IMG/VR virus record: IMGVR_UViG_3300020733_000003
Location: 1-56,738 of that record
Length of the DNA stretch: 56,738 nucleotides
Strand: one strand, 5' to 3'
From: a virus
In this document: positions 55,386 to 56,738 of the stretch, one piece after another
Layout: the number at the start of each line of letters is the position of its first letter
How positions within the stretch are numbered: position 1 is the first letter of the stretch
The notes under the pieces: generated by a model
What the model was told of the DNA's origin: nothing
The model's database searches: none
The model's input: only the letters and a program-made list of their open reading frames with translations
Position numbers and translations under genes: made by a program

Positions 55386-56186
55386 TCATCTCTTCCACCC
55401 CGCTTTAATCCCCGGCAGTGTGTCGAGCTTCCACTCCTCGACCTTTTGCTTGTAGAACTTAAGGTCAGACTCGGCCTGACCTAGTCGTCGATTCAGTTCA
55501 CCTAGTCGAGCTACCTGCATCTTAGGGTAGCGGAGATCGTCGTTTGGCACCCATTGGATGCACTGGTTGGGCAGCGAGATCGGGACAAATCCACCATCCT
55601 CGGTCTTCTGGATCAGTCCCCTAATCTTGATCATATCGGACTGGAGTCGGAGGATGGCCTTCTCGCATCCCGACGGGGATAGTTCGTAAGGGAGCGTGTC
55701 GACTCCAATACATTGGCCCCGGAAGTAGCCATCGCCTTTGGTGTAGCCGTGGAGTACCATGCCGCCCTCGTCTGTCCGCTTGATGTTGCGGAGGCAGACC
55801 GGGCAGGTGCCTGTGTTCTCTCTTGTGCGTCGATCCCAGATCGGATCTTCCTTCAGGACTCGGCCCTTGACGACGATCTTCTTAGCCTCCTCGACCAATT
55901 CCCAGACTGGTTCCCACTTGGCGATAAACTCATCGACCTTGGGAGTCGTAGGAATCTTGCCTGCCTCAATTCGGCGCTTGAATCTCTTCAAGTTGAAGAG
56001 GTTGTACGGCATGGCGAAGTACAGGTTGCGGAGATCGTGGTCGTGGGCGATCAGTCTGCTGATCTCATTTGAGTCTGTCTCAAACCTGCTGTTGGCGTGG
56101 TTCTTCAGCACGTCCAGCGCACTGTTTGGGATGGAGCCAGCTTCAATGTGGCCCCTGAGTGCTTCGATAATTTGGTCTCTTATCAT
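55386..56186 (-). CDS. Zinc-finger-type hypothetical protein
   Basis: 266 residues. Helical N-terminal part, then a metal-binding block at about 125-175: TCPVCLRNIKRTDEGGMVLHGYTKGDGYFRG then CIGV and PSGC, as seen in a widely spread but uncharacterised phage family. A C-terminal helix pair (ELNRRLGQAESDLKFYKQKVE) could be a coiled coil. Its ATG overlaps the stop of the 55-residue gene. Confidence 0.65.
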   Translation of the reverse strand: MIRDQIIEALRGHIEAGSIPNSALDVLKNHANSRFETDSNEISRLIAHDHDLRNLYFAMPYNLFNLKRFKRRIEAGKIPTTPKVDEFIAKWEPVWELVEEAKKIVVKGRVLKEDPIWDRRTRENTGTCPVCLRNIKRTDEGGMVLHGYTKGDGYFRGQCIGVDTLPYELSPSGCEKAILRLQSDMIKIRGLIQKTEDGGFVPISLPNQCIQWVPNDDLRYPKMQVARLGELNRRLGQAESDLKFYKQKVEEWKLDTLPGIKAGWKR

Positions 56187-56350
56187 GGTGTCTCCTTAGA
56201 GTGTCTTGTCCTCTGCCCGACAAATTCCAGTTCGTAGGCTTTGATGTCCTGCTCAGATAGTGGTGTGGGGTAGTTCACCTTGTAACCCCACTCATACTGA
56301 ATCTCTTGAGCGATGGTGCGAATAGGTCGTGCTGTTGTCGAATTGTCCAT
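56183..56350 (-). CDS. Small protein (55 residues), first gene of the right-end operon
   Basis: MDNSTTARPIRTIAQEIQY then WGYKVNYPTPLSEQDIKAYELEFVG. Start fixed by AGGAGACATCAA upstream; stop overlaps the next ATG (TGATG-type). Below default gene-caller size but follows a near-consensus promoter at 56383. No recognised family. Confidence 0.65.
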   Translation of the reverse strand: MDNSTTARPIRTIAQEIQYEWGYKVNYPTPLSEQDIKAYELEFVGQRTRHSKETP

Positions 56351-56382
56351 TTGATGTCTCCTAGTTGGTGGTCCTGTTATTT

Positions 56383-56411
56383 ATTATAAAGGTGCCTTAT
56401 CATGCCGTCAA
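56383..56411 (-). promoter_or_regulatory. Near-consensus sigma70 promoter
   Basis: Minus strand TTGACG (56411-56406), 17 bases, TATAAT (56388-56383). Five of six and six of six matches with ideal spacing. A start near 56376 precedes the 56350 gene by about 26 bases. Strong host-type promoter at the edge of the origin-like region. Confidence 0.85.
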
Positions 56412-56639
56412 GCCTTGATTCTCAAAGCAACCTGCGAAAATTAACACTGCTGTGCTGGTCATGGCCCTAGATAGGGCAAGAGTGGGTCGTTGCTAGATGC
56501 TCCAGCGGTCAATGCGGCGGCCACAAGTGAGCAATCATCACATCGATGTCTCCATCAGATATGCAAAATCTGTTACCAATCAAGGCAGTCCGTCTGCATA
56601 CCCATATTCTTGTTTCAAATTGCAACCTAGTATTTCTAT
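56412..56639. other. Gene-free region leading to the circle junction
   Basis: No supported gene. Contains GCCCTA-GA-TAGGGC (56464-56477) and CAGAT-7-ATCTG inverted repeats. Continues across the junction into 1-611. Confidence 0.6.
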
Positions 56640-56738
56640 GGGGTCAAACCATAGGGTCAAAAGTTCAAGCATGATCCTCTTCAGTTCAAGCTCATCAGAA
56701 ATTTGATCCCCTTCGACATGATAGTGAAGAAGTGTTGA
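56640..56738. repeat. Terminal direct repeat, copy 2
   Basis: Same as 1-99, including both AGTTCAAGC iterons. Redundant if the molecule is circular. Confidence 0.95.

Noticed and set aside
1-56738. Integrase, repressor or other lysogeny module
   Set aside because: No tyrosine or serine recombinase motifs and no CI-like protein found on either strand; the RHH and HTH proteins alone do not support temperate life.

Overview
The window is one complete, circularly closed bacteriophage genome. The first 99 bases (1-99) recur exactly as the last 99 (56640-56738), which is how an assembler leaves a circular contig, so the unique genome is 56,639 bp. It carries HK97-type head genes, a TerL packaging motor, a portal, a podovirus-like neck and nozzle protein, and three successive internal-virion-type proteins, the last of 3035 residues. 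I see no tape measure, sheath or long-tail tube genes, so a short-tailed (podovirus-like) phage is the best reading. No integrase, DNA polymerase or RNA polymerase was recognised, so replication and transcription probably rely on the host. Shine-Dalgarno sites and sigma70-like promoters point to an ordinary bacterial host, which I cannot identify. Many real genes shorter than 60 codons are packed in with 4-8 base overlaps.

Layout. (1) 56350 to 612 across the circle junction is a gene-poor, repeat-rich region (candidate origin). (2) 612-3483, minus strand: small unknown early-type genes. Three of their leaders hold sequences that fold as complete type II hammerhead ribozymes (1369-1431, 3222-3282, 3500-3558), each just upstream of a ribosome binding site. 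(3) 3484-4488: about 1 kb of non-coding DNA between divergent operons, with palindromes, a 7 x 8-bp tandem repeat and a G-rich run. (4) 4489-5595, plus: three unknown genes. (5) 5793-13200, minus: an accessory block with a GH25 lysozyme, a RyR-domain protein, an HTH-phosphoesterase fusion, a DUF6321 protein, membrane proteins, a tRNA-like element and, first in the operon, a double ribbon-helix-helix regulator. (6) 13353-45368, plus: holin candidate, terminase, a Tad2-like (DUF2829) protein, a tandem GroES-like protein, portal, scaffold, capsid, neck and tail, the ejection proteins, and fibre-like genes. (7) 45442-49504, minus: DUF3268-like protein, MBL-fold hydrolase, RecT annealase and an SbcC/Rad50-like ATPase. 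(8) 49632-53693, plus: HTH protein, PD-(D/E)XK-type nuclease, unknowns and a TOPRIM primase-helicase. (9) 53781-56350, minus: a pentapeptide-repeat protein and small accessory genes from a near-consensus sigma70 promoter.

How the parts fit. The primase-helicase, RecT, SbcC-like ATPase and nuclease form a replication and recombination set that suits recombination-dependent replication by host polymerase. The structural operon starts from what looks like a leaderless promoter whose 11-base core is shared with the replication operon. The most unusual feature is the set of self-cleaving-ribozyme leaders in the early operon: two are diverged copies with paired changes in stem III, and a fourth leader in the same operon has a similar three-helix layout without the hammerhead core.
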